NCBI GenBank assembly: GCA_030617085.1
Contig: JAUWWB010000029.1
Span: 1-9,298, forward strand
DNA from: Candidatus Omnitrophota bacterium
GTDB taxonomy: Bacteria > Omnitrophota > Gorgyraeia > Tantalellales > Tantalellaceae
Reading direction: 5' to 3'
DNA length: 9,298 nucleotides
The position numbers and the translations under genes are program-made. Of the stretch, positions 1 through 6,028 are shown piece by piece. Positions within the stretch are counted from its first letter, which is position 1; each line of letters opens with the position of its first letter. The notes beneath the pieces are model-generated. The model had not been told where the DNA came from, did not search any database, and saw nothing but the letters and a program-made list of their open reading frames with translations.

Positions 1-1434
1 AACCTCCCGCGCCACTTCCTTATCATCGAAGGGCGTGATCCGGTCGCCGATGATCTGGTGATCCTCGTGCCCCTTTCCGGCGATCAGCACGATATCTCCT
101 TCACCGGCGGCTTTCAACGATTCCCAGATGGCGCGGCGCCTTTCTGGAATTATACTATAGTTATTTTTATTAATCACTCCCTTTTCGATCTCTCTCAGGA
201 TACGGCCCGGATCTTCCGTCCTCGGGTTATCGCTTGTCAGTATCACGCGGTCGCATATCCTGGCGGCGATGTACCCCATGACGGGCCTTTTTGTCCTGTC
301 GCGGTCGCCTCCGCAGCCAAAGACACAGATCAACCGTCCCGGGGACAAAGAACGCAGGCACACGAGGACGTTCTCCAGCGCGTTCGGCGTATGCGCGTAA
401 TCCACGAAAACCCTGAAAGGAGCCACGCAGCGCACGGGCTCCAGGCGCCCGGGTACAGGCGGGGCTTTCTCCAGGCCTTCCTTTATGGCGTCTAAGCTCA
501 ATCCGCTGCCGGTGAAGGCCGCGGCGGCGGCTAACATGTTGTAAACGTTATGCTTACCGATAAGCCCGGTGCGGACTCGCGTCGAACCAAGCTTTCCCGC
601 GACGAGATCAAACTCTGTCCCCCCGGCCGACAACCGGACACCCCGGGCGGTTATGTCGGCCCCTCTTCCCATCCCGAAGGTCACGAGCCGGGGAAAGGCC
701 ATAGCCCTTGCCAGGCTGACAACCATCGGATCGTCCATGTTCAACACCCCCGTGCCGCCCGGCTTCAGGTTCCGGAAGATCCTTGATTTTGCTTTCAGGT
801 ACGCCGCCATGTCCTTATGGTAATCCTGGTGTTCCGGCGTTATGTTGGTAAACACTGCGCTGTCCAGGGCTATGCCCCGGACCCTTTGCTGGTCAAGCGC
901 GTGACTGGACATCTCCACCACCGCCGCGCGCTTGCCGCGCTCGACCATTTCCGACAAGAGCCGGTTCAGCGTCATCACCCCCGGCGTGGTCATGGATGAG
1001 CGTTCGAGAGCGTTTCCCGAAGTCCTGGTAAAGACCGTGCTCACCAATCCGCTGGGCCCGGCGGCATTGTTCAGGATGCTGTCGATCAGAAATACAGTGG
1101 TCGTCTTCCCGTTTGTCCCCGTAACGCCGTACACAGAAAGCGAATTCGACGGATCCCCGAAAACTTCCCTGGCAATATCCCCAAGCGCCGCCCGCGTATC
1201 CCCGGCAACAACCACCTTTTTCCTGTCTTCTCCCGATAACCCTGACGGCTCCCGCTCACATAAAACCACCGAAGCCCCATTTTCAATCGCTTCCCGAACA
1301 TGATCATGCCCATCATGAACAACGCCCTTAATGGCCACAAATATATCACCGCCCCCCACTTCCCGGGAATCCGTCTTAATCCTTTCCCTGTGGAGCGAAG
1401 CCGTTCCAAGCAATTTTTCCAAAATATTTCCCAT
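1..1434 (-). CDS. murE: UDP-N-acetylmuramoyl-L-alanyl-D-glutamate--2,6-diaminopimelate ligase (partial, 3' end cut by window edge)
   Basis: MurE is the cytoplasmic ATP-dependent Mur ligase that adds the third amino acid to the peptidoglycan stem peptide. My reverse-strand translation gives 478 uninterrupted residues. It shows the ATP loop GTNGKTTT (106-113), TTPG (149-152), SSHAL (176-180), the lysine of the YLKAKSRIF segment expected to be carbamylated (K216), DYAHTPNAL (345-353), DNPRTEDP (402-409) and GKGHE (453-457). The DNPR signature is the one linked to meso-diaminopimelate specificity, rather than lysine. The last visible residues, FDDKEVAREV, match the family's usual C-terminus, so only a few codons should be missing. 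The ATG at 1434 is preceded by a GGTGGG-type ribosome site. It lies 40 nt after the ftsI stop and is the last visible gene of the dcw operon. Confidence 0.97.
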   Translation of the reverse strand, partial: MGNILEKLLGTASLHRERIKTDSREVGGGDIFVAIKGVVHDGHDHVREAIENGASVVLCEREPSGLSGEDRKKVVVAGDTRAALGDIAREVFGDPSNSLSVYGVTGTNGKTTTVFLIDSILNNAAGPSGLVSTVFTRTSGNALERSSMTTPGVMTLNRLLSEMVERGKRAAVVEMSSHALDQQRVRGIALDSAVFTNITPEHQDYHKDMAAYLKAKSRIFRNLKPGGTGVLNMDDPMVVSLARAMAFPRLVTFGMGRGADITARGVRLSAGGTEFDLVAGKLGSTRVRTGLIGKHNVYNMLAAAAAFTGSGLSLDAIKEGLEKAPPVPGRLEPVRCVAPFRVFVDYAHTPNALENVLVCLRSLSPGRLICVFGCGGDRDRTKRPVMGYIAARICDRVILTSDNPRTEDPGRILREIEKGVINKNNYSIIPERRRAIWESLKAAGEGDIVLIAGKGHEDHQIIGDRITPFDDKEVAREV

Positions 1435-1467
1435 AAGAACCCACCAGCAATATCCGCGCTCAAAAAG

Positions 1468-1507
1468 ATCTGCGTTAATCTGCGTTGGATCTGCGACCAT
1501 CTGCGTT
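1468..1507. repeat. Tandem ATCTGCG phrase, 10-11 bp period
   Basis: Four copies of ATCTGCG start at 1468, 1478, 1489 and 1499; three of them extend to ATCTGCGTT. The spacing of 10, 11 and 10 bp is close to one helical turn. The array covers the ftsI stop codon (1475-1477) and encodes the last residues of FtsI (NADGRRSNAD). It looks like one of the dispersed intergenic repeat phrases found in some uncultured bacterial genomes. That identification is from memory, and copies elsewhere in the genome cannot be seen here. Confidence 0.75.
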
Positions 1508-3178
1508 AACCCGTGCCTCATTTGATTCAAGATATTCCAAGACGCGTTCGGCTATGTTCTTGAACGCGGGGGCGGCTACGCTTCCTCCGAAATGGACCGG
1601 GTGCGGATCGCGGGCGGTCACGACGATGCTTATTGCGGGGCGCTCCATCGGCGCGAAACCTATAAAAGTGGCATTGTATTTATCGGGATAATATCCGCCC
1701 TCCGGATCGACCATCTGGGCGGTCCCCGTCTTCCCGCACACCTCGTAGATCCCGGACGCGGCGCGCCTGCCGGTGCCGCCGGTCACTGCCTCGTGCAAGA
1801 CCCCTTTCATCTTCTCACAGGTCTGGTCGCTCAAAACCCTGCGCTTCACCACGGGCTTGAATTTTTTGTATGTCCCGCCTTCCCATGTCGTTATCCGGTC
1901 CACAACATACGGTTTCATCAGATACCCGCCGTTGGCGATGACGCTTACGGCGCATGCCAGCTGGATGGGGGTGACCGCTATGCCCTGCCCTATCGGTATG
2001 GTCGTTATATCGCTGGCCGACCACGCCCCGGGCGGCCTGCATATGCCTCTTACCTCCCCGAGAAGGTCAACGCCTGTCTTTTCGCCGAAACCGAACCTTC
2101 TGATGTAATCGTAAAGTGTTTCTTTCCCCAGCTTTTGGGCCACTTTGACCGTGCCTATGTTGCTTGATTTGACTATTATCTCGCGAAAGGAAAGCTCCCC
2201 GTACCGGTGGTAATCATGCAACAGACGCCCTCCCGCCCTGTATTCACCGTTTTCGCAGTAATACCGGTCGTCAAGGCCTGCCGCTCCTTCGTTAAGAGCC
2301 GCGGCGGCGGTGACTATCTTGAACACGCTCCCCGGCTCGAAAATGCTGGAGACGGCCGCGTTCTTGATAAGATCCCCGGGCGCCCGGGAGAAGGAATTGA
2401 GGTCGTAATCCGGATAATTCGCCAGGGCCAGGACCTTGCCGGAAGACGGGTCCATGACCACGGCGGAAGCCGCGGAAGCGTTAAACTTCCGCGCCATTTT
2501 CTCCAGTTCCTCTTCCACCACGCACTGTATAACGCTGTCGAGCGTCAGGACAAGGTTATGCCCGTTTTGCGGAGGTATCGATTTCCTGTCGTTGAAGAGG
2601 ACCGTCCTTCTCCTCGCGTCCCTTACCAGGTGCCTCCACCCGTGCTTGCCCCTGAGCTTTTCGTCAAACAGCCTCTCAAGCCCTTCGAGGCCTTCGTTGT
2701 CGATACCGGCAAAGCCGATGACATGCGCGGCCATGTCATCGTTCGGATACTTCCTTTTACTTTCGTCCACGAAATGTATGCCGGGCAGGGCCAGGTTTTT
2801 TATCTCGCGTGCCTTTTCGACGTCGGCTTTGCGCTTTACCCACGCGAATGCCCTTCCGCTGTTAAGTTTTTCCAGAAGGCCCCGGCGGTCGAGACGGAGC
2901 CTCTCCGAAAGGATACGGGAGGCGGCCTCTTTATCTTGCACGCTTCCCGGATCACAGTATATGCTCGGAACATCCAGGTTTATGGCAAGCGGTTCGCCGC
3001 AGCTGTCGAATATGCCCCCGCGGCGCGGCTCTATCTTTAAAACCCTGTTGTGCTGTTCGAAGGCCATCCCGGAGAACCTGTCAAAGCTGATGACCTGCAG
3101 ATAGAACAGTCTGGCGATCAGGAAAAAGAGCATTGATACCAAAAAGAAAAAAACAAGATACTGGCGTGTCCTTATCAT
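1475..3178 (-). CDS. ftsI: Class B penicillin-binding protein, septal transpeptidase FtsI (PBP3-like)
   Basis: FtsI is the membrane-anchored D,D-transpeptidase that cross-links septal peptidoglycan in the periplasm with FtsW. The 567-residue protein has a short cytoplasmic N-terminus and one membrane segment (about 8-30). A PBP dimerisation domain follows, with the R-G-x-I-x-D-type motif PRRGGIFD (51-58), then the transpeptidase domain. The three catalytic motifs are intact: SVFK (S284 nucleophile, K287), SSN (338-340) and KTGT (483-486). There is no PASTA domain. Length fits the family. The start at 3178 follows GAGGAG with only 2 nt before ATG, an unusually tight spacing. The last ten or so residues, NADGRRSNAD, are encoded by a tandem repeat and look acquired. 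ftsL lies upstream across an 83-nt gap and murE 40 nt downstream. Confidence 0.96.
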   Translation of the reverse strand: MIRTRQYLVFFFLVSMLFFLIARLFYLQVISFDRFSGMAFEQHNRVLKIEPRRGGIFDSCGEPLAINLDVPSIYCDPGSVQDKEAASRILSERLRLDRRGLLEKLNSGRAFAWVKRKADVEKAREIKNLALPGIHFVDESKRKYPNDDMAAHVIGFAGIDNEGLEGLERLFDEKLRGKHGWRHLVRDARRRTVLFNDRKSIPPQNGHNLVLTLDSVIQCVVEEELEKMARKFNASAASAVVMDPSSGKVLALANYPDYDLNSFSRAPGDLIKNAAVSSIFEPGSVFKIVTAAAALNEGAAGLDDRYYCENGEYRAGGRLLHDYHRYGELSFREIIVKSSNIGTVKVAQKLGKETLYDYIRRFGFGEKTGVDLLGEVRGICRPPGAWSASDITTIPIGQGIAVTPIQLACAVSVIANGGYLMKPYVVDRITTWEGGTYKKFKPVVKRRVLSDQTCEKMKGVLHEAVTGGTGRRAASGIYEVCGKTGTAQMVDPEGGYYPDKYNATFIGFAPMERPAISIVVTARDPHPVHFGGSVAAPAFKNIAERVLEYLESNEARVNADGRRSNAD

Positions 3179-3207
3179 TTCTCCTCACAGCTGCTGGGGC
3201 AGGGAGC

Positions 3208-3223
3208 ATGGGGCATGCCCCAT
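3208..3223. repeat. 16-bp perfect palindrome ATGGGGCATGCCCCAT between ftsL and ftsI
   Basis: The sequence is exactly self-complementary over 16 bp. It sits just upstream of the ftsI ribosome site, inside a G-rich stretch (3194-3213) and close to the repeat phrase at 3232-3282. There is no T-tract on either side, so it is not a convincing intrinsic terminator. It could be a dispersed repeat or a protein-binding site. Confidence 0.6.
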
Positions 3224-3231
3224 ACCTACTT

Positions 3232-3282
3232 CGCGTTATCCGTATAGATCCGTGTCTAATGTTAATTCGTGCTTAATTCGCG
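3232..3282. repeat. Repeat phrase with ATCCGT and TTAATTCG units, 10-11 bp period
   Basis: ATCCGT occurs at 3238 and 3248 (10 bp apart) and TTAATTCG at 3262 and 3273 (11 bp apart). The block covers the 3' end of the ftsL-like gene: the last codons (ELSTN) and the TAA stop are part of the repeat. The near-helical period resembles the ATCTGCG array at the ftsI stop, although the unit sequence differs. Confidence 0.6.
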
Positions 3283-3636
3283 GGGCTTGGCTTCGGCGCT
3301 CACGGTGACGAGGTCAAGGAACCTGTCGACTAAGCTCTCGCTTCGGGCGCCGCTGCCGGGACCGGCGTGGGCAACCTGGAAGATGTTTGCCTGTCTGGTC
3401 CTGTGACTTGCGAATTTTATCTCTTCGCCTTTCAGCGAGGCGAGCAGATACCTGGGAGATTCCAGTTTGGATAGATTATACATTAAGTTCGTATTGCGGT
3501 CAACGAGGCAGGACAGGTACTTCCTGTTCTTCTGGATGATATATCCGGTCTTGACGATCTCGACGCGCTGATGCACGTACCCGATCGCCGTTACGGTTAC
3601 TATGAACCCCATGAATATGATCTTATAAAACCTCAT
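3262..3636 (-). CDS. ftsL: FtsL-like small bitopic division protein
   Basis: FtsL is a bitopic septal protein that, with FtsB and FtsQ, activates FtsWI. This 124-residue protein has a very short cytoplasmic N-terminus and a membrane segment at about 7-21. A helical, coiled-coil-like region follows (about 26-70), ending in the LESPRYLLASL pattern that matches the SP-containing end of the FtsL helix. The tail after residue 80 is rich in A, G, S and R and looks unstructured. Sequence conservation is low, as usual for FtsL, so the call rests on topology and on its place between rsmH and ftsI. The ATG overlaps the rsmH stop as ATGA, which implies translational coupling. Its last five residues and stop codon are encoded by a repeat phrase. 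Confidence 0.8.
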   Translation of the reverse strand: MRFYKIIFMGFIVTVTAIGYVHQRVEIVKTGYIIQKNRKYLSCLVDRNTNLMYNLSKLESPRYLLASLKGEEIKFASHRTRQANIFQVAHAGPGSGARSESLVDRFLDLVTVSAEAKPRELSTN

Positions 3637-4517
3637 GATAATCTCTCCGCTACGCGCAGTTTCGCGCTTCTCGAGCGCGGATTCGCCCGGACTTCTTCCT
3701 TACCGGGACAGAGCGGCTTTTTTGTTATGACCGTCACCTCACCGGACTTTGCCATGCCGCGGAAGATATTCTTAACGATCCGGTCTTCGAGGGACTGAAA
3801 CGATATGACGCATATTCTGGCTGTCGGCCGCAAGTAGAAGACCGTCTTGCTTACCCCCTCTTCCACGGCGGCGAGCTCGTCGTTAACGAAGATCCTCAGC
3901 GCCTGAAACGTCCTCGCGGCCGGGTGGATCCTCTGTCTTCGATATTTTCCGCCTGCCGCCTTGAGTATGATATCCACCAGCTCGCCGGTGGTCTCGATCC
4001 GCTTTTTCTTCCGGGATGCACAGATCGCTCCGGCTATGAGCCGCGCGTGCCTTTCTTCGCCGTATTTCCTTATGATATCGGCAAGTTCTTCCTTCCCGAA
4101 CTTATTTACGACATCTCTTGCTGACAGCTTCCGGGAAACGTCGAACCGCATGTCCAGCGGCCCGTCCCTTAAAAAGCTGAATCCCCTCTTCGGGTCATCT
4201 ACCTGAAAAGATGATATTCCCAGGTCAAATACCGCACCGTCAACGCGTTCGATCCCGGCTGTTTTCAGTATCCCGTCGGCGTTCCGAAAATCGTCGTTTA
4301 TGAATATCACCTCATCCTTAAAATCTCCCAGGCGCCGCCTGCCCCTCTCGATAGCTTCGGGGTCCCTGTCAACGGCTATGAGCCGGCCGCCGGGAGCTAT
4401 TCTCTTAAGGATCTCTACAGCGTGCCCGCCCCCGCCCAGGGTCGCGTCCAGGATCACATCCCCGGCCTCAAGTTCGAGATGATCAATAACCTCCCTCAAA
4501 AGAACCGGAAAATGCAA
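3633..4517 (-). CDS. rsmH: 16S rRNA (cytosine(1402)-N(4))-methyltransferase RsmH (MraW)
   Basis: RsmH uses S-adenosylmethionine to methylate N4 of C1402 in the ribosomal P site. I choose a TTG start at 4517. It gives MHFPVLLREVIDHL, matching the family N-terminus, and it follows AAAGGA with a 7-nt gap. A longer frame opens with GTG at 4622 but would overlap the preceding small gene by 64 nt. The 294-residue product has the SAM loop TLGGGGHA (26-33), DRDPEA (50-55), DLGISSFQVD (98-107), the HPAARTFQALRIFVNDEL block (198-215) and SFQSLEDR (239-246). The last motif is usually SFHSLEDR, so a conserved His is Gln here. The usual PGGR before it reads RPTAR. The stop overlaps the ftsL start. The protein otherwise looks intact. 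Confidence 0.95.
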   Translation of the reverse strand: MHFPVLLREVIDHLELEAGDVILDATLGGGGHAVEILKRIAPGGRLIAVDRDPEAIERGRRRLGDFKDEVIFINDDFRNADGILKTAGIERVDGAVFDLGISSFQVDDPKRGFSFLRDGPLDMRFDVSRKLSARDVVNKFGKEELADIIRKYGEERHARLIAGAICASRKKKRIETTGELVDIILKAAGGKYRRQRIHPAARTFQALRIFVNDELAAVEEGVSKTVFYLRPTARICVISFQSLEDRIVKNIFRGMAKSGEVTVITKKPLCPGKEEVRANPRSRSAKLRVAERLS

Positions 4518-4558
4518 AAGTAGATCCTTTCCCTCTGGACACGGATTTAAAAGAACGC

Positions 4559-4750
4559 TTACACGCAATCCTTTATTGTTACTTGCACTGCGCCGCCCAC
4601 TCCGGATGAGGAGACGGTGCACCTCTTGACTCCCAGGTGCAAAGCGCCCGAAGGAAGCGCCCTCGCCTTTTTGATCCTTTCCAGCATGTTGACGCAGTCA
4701 ATGAACTCAACCTGCGTCTTGTGGAACTTGATAGCATACCGTCTGTACAT
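4559..4750 (-). CDS. Small protein of unknown function between mraZ and rsmH
   Basis: I do not recognise this 63-residue protein. The chosen ATG at 4750 has a G-rich ribosome site (GGGGGGTGGGAG) directly upstream; the frame extends to an upstream ATG at 4783 that lies nearer the hairpin and has no comparable site. The N-terminal half is basic and probably helical (MYRRYAIKFHKTQVEFIDCV, then NMLERIKKARALPSG). The C-terminal half alternates V, G, S and T as beta strands do (GVGGAVQVTIKDCV). There is no signal peptide or membrane segment. It has Cys at 17, 43 and 62 but no clear metal motif. It lies in the dcw operon, 87 nt after mraZ and 41 nt before rsmH. A distinct ribosome site and co-directional placement support a real gene; function is open. 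Confidence 0.6.
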   Translation of the reverse strand: MYRRYAIKFHKTQVEFIDCVNMLERIKKARALPSGALHLGVKRCTVSSSGVGGAVQVTIKDCV

Positions 4751-4792
4751 CTCCCACCCCCCATTTAGAAAATTAAAAATCAAATATCAAAT

Positions 4793-4826
4793 ATCAACCC
4801 CAAACCACATTGGGTTTGGGGTTGAT
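4793..4826 (-). terminator. 14-bp hairpin between mraZ and the small gene, possible attenuator
   Basis: ATCAACCCCAAACC (4793-4806) pairs perfectly with 4813-4826 around a 6-nt loop. On the minus strand it is followed by an AT-rich tract (ATATTTGATATTTG and then T-runs); on the plus strand it is followed by TTTTGATTTTTTT. It could therefore terminate in either direction. It lies 12 nt after the mraZ stop, so it could reduce transcription into rsmH and the genes beyond. The flanking direct repeats of CAAATAT suggest it is also a mobile or dispersed repeat phrase. Confidence 0.6.
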
Positions 4827-4837
4827 TTTTGATTTTT

Positions 4838-5275
4838 TTAGAACTCCATCAGCTTTTCGGCGATCTCTTCATAACCCTCTTTTGAGGATTTATAATAATC
4901 TTCCCACTTATCCTTGTCCCATATTTCTATCCGGTTGGAAACGCCGATCACCATTATGTCCTTCGAAAGATTCGCGTATTCCCTCAAATAATCGGGTATC
5001 AATACCCTCCACTGCTTGTCGGGAATGACGTCGACGGCGCCGGAAAAGAACAGGCGGTTAAATCTCCTGGCGTCCCTTTTTGTGAAGGGCATGGCCTTAT
5101 ACTTGCTTTCCTGCGCCTTCCATTCGTTTTCGGAAAACATGAAAAGACATTCATCGAGGCCGCGGGTGATATAAAGCTTCTCTATGCCCATTTCCCCTAT
5201 GGCCTCGCGAAACCGCGAAGGAATGATCAGCCGGCTCTTTTTATCCAGCGTATGCAGGAACTCACCATAAAACAT
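4838..5275 (-). CDS. mraZ: Transcriptional regulator MraZ
   Basis: MraZ is a ring-forming DNA-binding protein with two SpoVT-AbrB-like half domains that controls its own dcw operon. The 145-residue product starts MFYGEFLHTLDKKSRLIIPS. The first DxxxR motif is DKKSRLIIPSRF (11-22) and the second is DKQWRVLIPDYL, both typical of the family. I choose the ATG at 5275, 8 nt after GGAGG, over the in-frame GTG at 5290, because the family normally begins MFxGE and the GTG lies within the ribosome site. Length matches the usual 140-150 residues. It is the first gene of the operon, with a strong promoter and its own probable operator boxes directly upstream. Confidence 0.97.
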   Translation of the reverse strand: MFYGEFLHTLDKKSRLIIPSRFREAIGEMGIEKLYITRGLDECLFMFSENEWKAQESKYKAMPFTKRDARRFNRLFFSGAVDVIPDKQWRVLIPDYLREYANLSKDIMVIGVSNRIEIWDKDKWEDYYKSSKEGYEEIAEKLMEF

Positions 5276-5307
5276 TCCACTTCCCTCCACTTTCTTCCAC
5301 TTCCACT
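5276..5307 (-). promoter_or_regulatory. MraZ box array (three AAGTGGA repeats, 10-bp spacing)
   Basis: On the minus strand AAGTGGA occurs perfectly at 5302-5296, 5292-5286 and 5282-5276, each start exactly 10 nt from the next. A fourth copy, TAGTGGA (5308-5302), abuts them out of phase. MraZ is known to bind direct repeats with a GTGG core at about 10-bp spacing upstream of its own gene, so this is almost certainly its operator. The array spans the predicted transcription start and surrounds the GGAGG ribosome site of mraZ, so bound protein would block initiation or early elongation. Confidence 0.88.
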
Positions 5308-5311
5308 AGCG

Positions 5312-5340
5312 AGTATACACAATAACAGGGCTTTTGTCAA
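5312..5340 (-). promoter_or_regulatory. Sigma-70-type promoter of the dcw operon
   Basis: The -35 TTGACA (5340-5335) and -10 TATACT (5317-5312) are separated by exactly 17 nt. The predicted start is near 5305, giving a leader of about 30 nt that is made up almost entirely of the MraZ boxes. An AT-rich tract with TTTTTTAAAAAA (5367-5378) lies farther upstream. Confidence 0.88.
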
Positions 5341-5520
5341 ACACCCCCCTTCTGGGCATTTTAAACTTTTTTAAAAAACCCACACCATATAGCTGCCTTG
5401 TGGAAGCTCTCTACACAATATTGTGGTTTGAAAAAGTGAAATTTTTTTGGGAAATTGCTTGAGAATGGATGACTCTAATGTTTATGGTGGATAGTGGGTG
5501 GTGGATGGTGGATGATGAAT
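5341..5520. other. Intergenic region upstream of the dcw promoter
   Basis: I see no gene here. The visible structure is an AT palindrome TTTTTTAAAAAA (5367-5378), a 12-bp palindrome CACAATATTGTG (5414-5425) that could be a dimer-binding site, and a degenerate GGTGGAT/AGTGGG-like run (about 5485-5517) that leads into the large inverted repeat. No ORF with a ribosome site is evident. Confidence 0.5.
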
Positions 5521-5611
5521 AGTTAATAGTAAACAGTGAATAGTGAATAGTTTTCGATTACCGCTTACTACCTACTGCTCACTGTTCACTATTCACTGTT
5601 CACTGTTTACT
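5521..5611. repeat. Imperfect inverted repeat built of AGTGAATAGTGAA units
   Basis: The left arm (5521-5551) is made of AGTAAACAGTGAA and AGTGAATAGTGAA. The right arm (5581-5611) carries their complements: TTCACTATTCACT at 5585-5597 pairs with 5535-5547, and TTCACTGTTTACT at 5599-5611 pairs with 5528-5540. Because the units repeat every 7 nt, several pairings are possible, around a loop of about 30 nt. It lies 16 nt past the stop of the minus-strand zinc-motif gene and may act as its terminator, but it looks chiefly like a dispersed intergenic repeat. Confidence 0.75.
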
Positions 5612-5627
5612 ACTCACTGATAACCGA

Positions 5628-6011
5628 TCAGGCTTCTTCGGACTTTTTCTTTTCTTCCGCGGCTTTTTTTCGGTCCTCTTCGATCTTGCGCTCATAGCAT
5701 TTTTTTGTGCAGTAGAAAGAGCCGTTCCTGTAATACCAGAGTTTTTTTCTTAAGGCCTTGCCGCAACCCGCGCATTCGGTCGGCTTGGGCGGTTTTGTAC
5801 TTTTAGGCTGTTTCGCCGGCCCTTTCGGTTTTTCTTCCACTTTTTCTTCGGCGGGCTTCTCTTCCCCGGCGGCCGGGGCGGCCTCTTCCTTCGGCTCTTC
5901 CGCCGCGGGCTTCTCAGCGCTCTCGGCCGGTTGTTTTCCTTCAACCGGTTTTTCTTCCTTGCCGGTATCTTCGGTTACCTTCTTCTCTTCCTGTTCTTCA
6001 TTCGAGCTCAT
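5628..6011 (-). CDS. Lys/Glu/Pro-rich protein with a four-cysteine zinc-binding motif
   Basis: I do not recognise a named family for this 127-residue protein. Residues 1-75 are low complexity, rich in E, K, P and A (repeats such as EEKPAEE, EEKPVEGK), and should be disordered. A compact module follows with Cys at 80, 83, 101 and 105, a C-x2-C-x17-C-x3-C pattern with aromatic residues between (LWYYRNGSFYC), consistent with a zinc ribbon or TRASH/MYM-like finger. A charged Lys/Glu helix ends the protein. There is no signal peptide or membrane segment, so it is probably cytoplasmic. GGAGG lies 4 nt before the ATG. It begins 17 nt after the upstream PilZ gene, so the two are probably co-transcribed. 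Base bias in the tail region is real coding bias, not a shadow. Confidence 0.75.
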   Translation of the reverse strand: MSSNEEQEEKKVTEDTGKEEKPVEGKQPAESAEKPAAEEPKEEAAPAAGEEKPAEEKVEEKPKGPAKQPKSTKPPKPTECAGCGKALRKKLWYYRNGSFYCTKKCYERKIEEDRKKAAEEKKKSEEA

Positions 6012-6028
6012 TTTTCCTCCATTTCAGG

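Noticed and set aside
58..495. 145-codon plus-strand frame at the left edge
   Set aside because: It is antisense to the C-terminal domain of murE, whose motifs are intact.
1086..1463. 125-codon minus-strand frame over the start of murE
   Set aside because: It overlaps murE in another frame; murE itself shows all family motifs, and this product is rich in Arg, Gly and Trp with no domain.
1592..2167. 191-codon open frame on the plus strand opposite ftsI
   Set aside because: It is antisense to the transpeptidase domain of FtsI with no family features.
2207..3040. 277-codon open frame on the plus strand opposite ftsI
   Set aside because: It lies wholly inside the well-supported ftsI gene on the other strand and has no recognisable domain or ribosome site; it is a shadow of ftsI codon bias.
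5521..5611. Possible CRISPR array in the short repeats
   Set aside because: The units are 7 bp, contiguous and arranged as an inverted repeat, without spacers.
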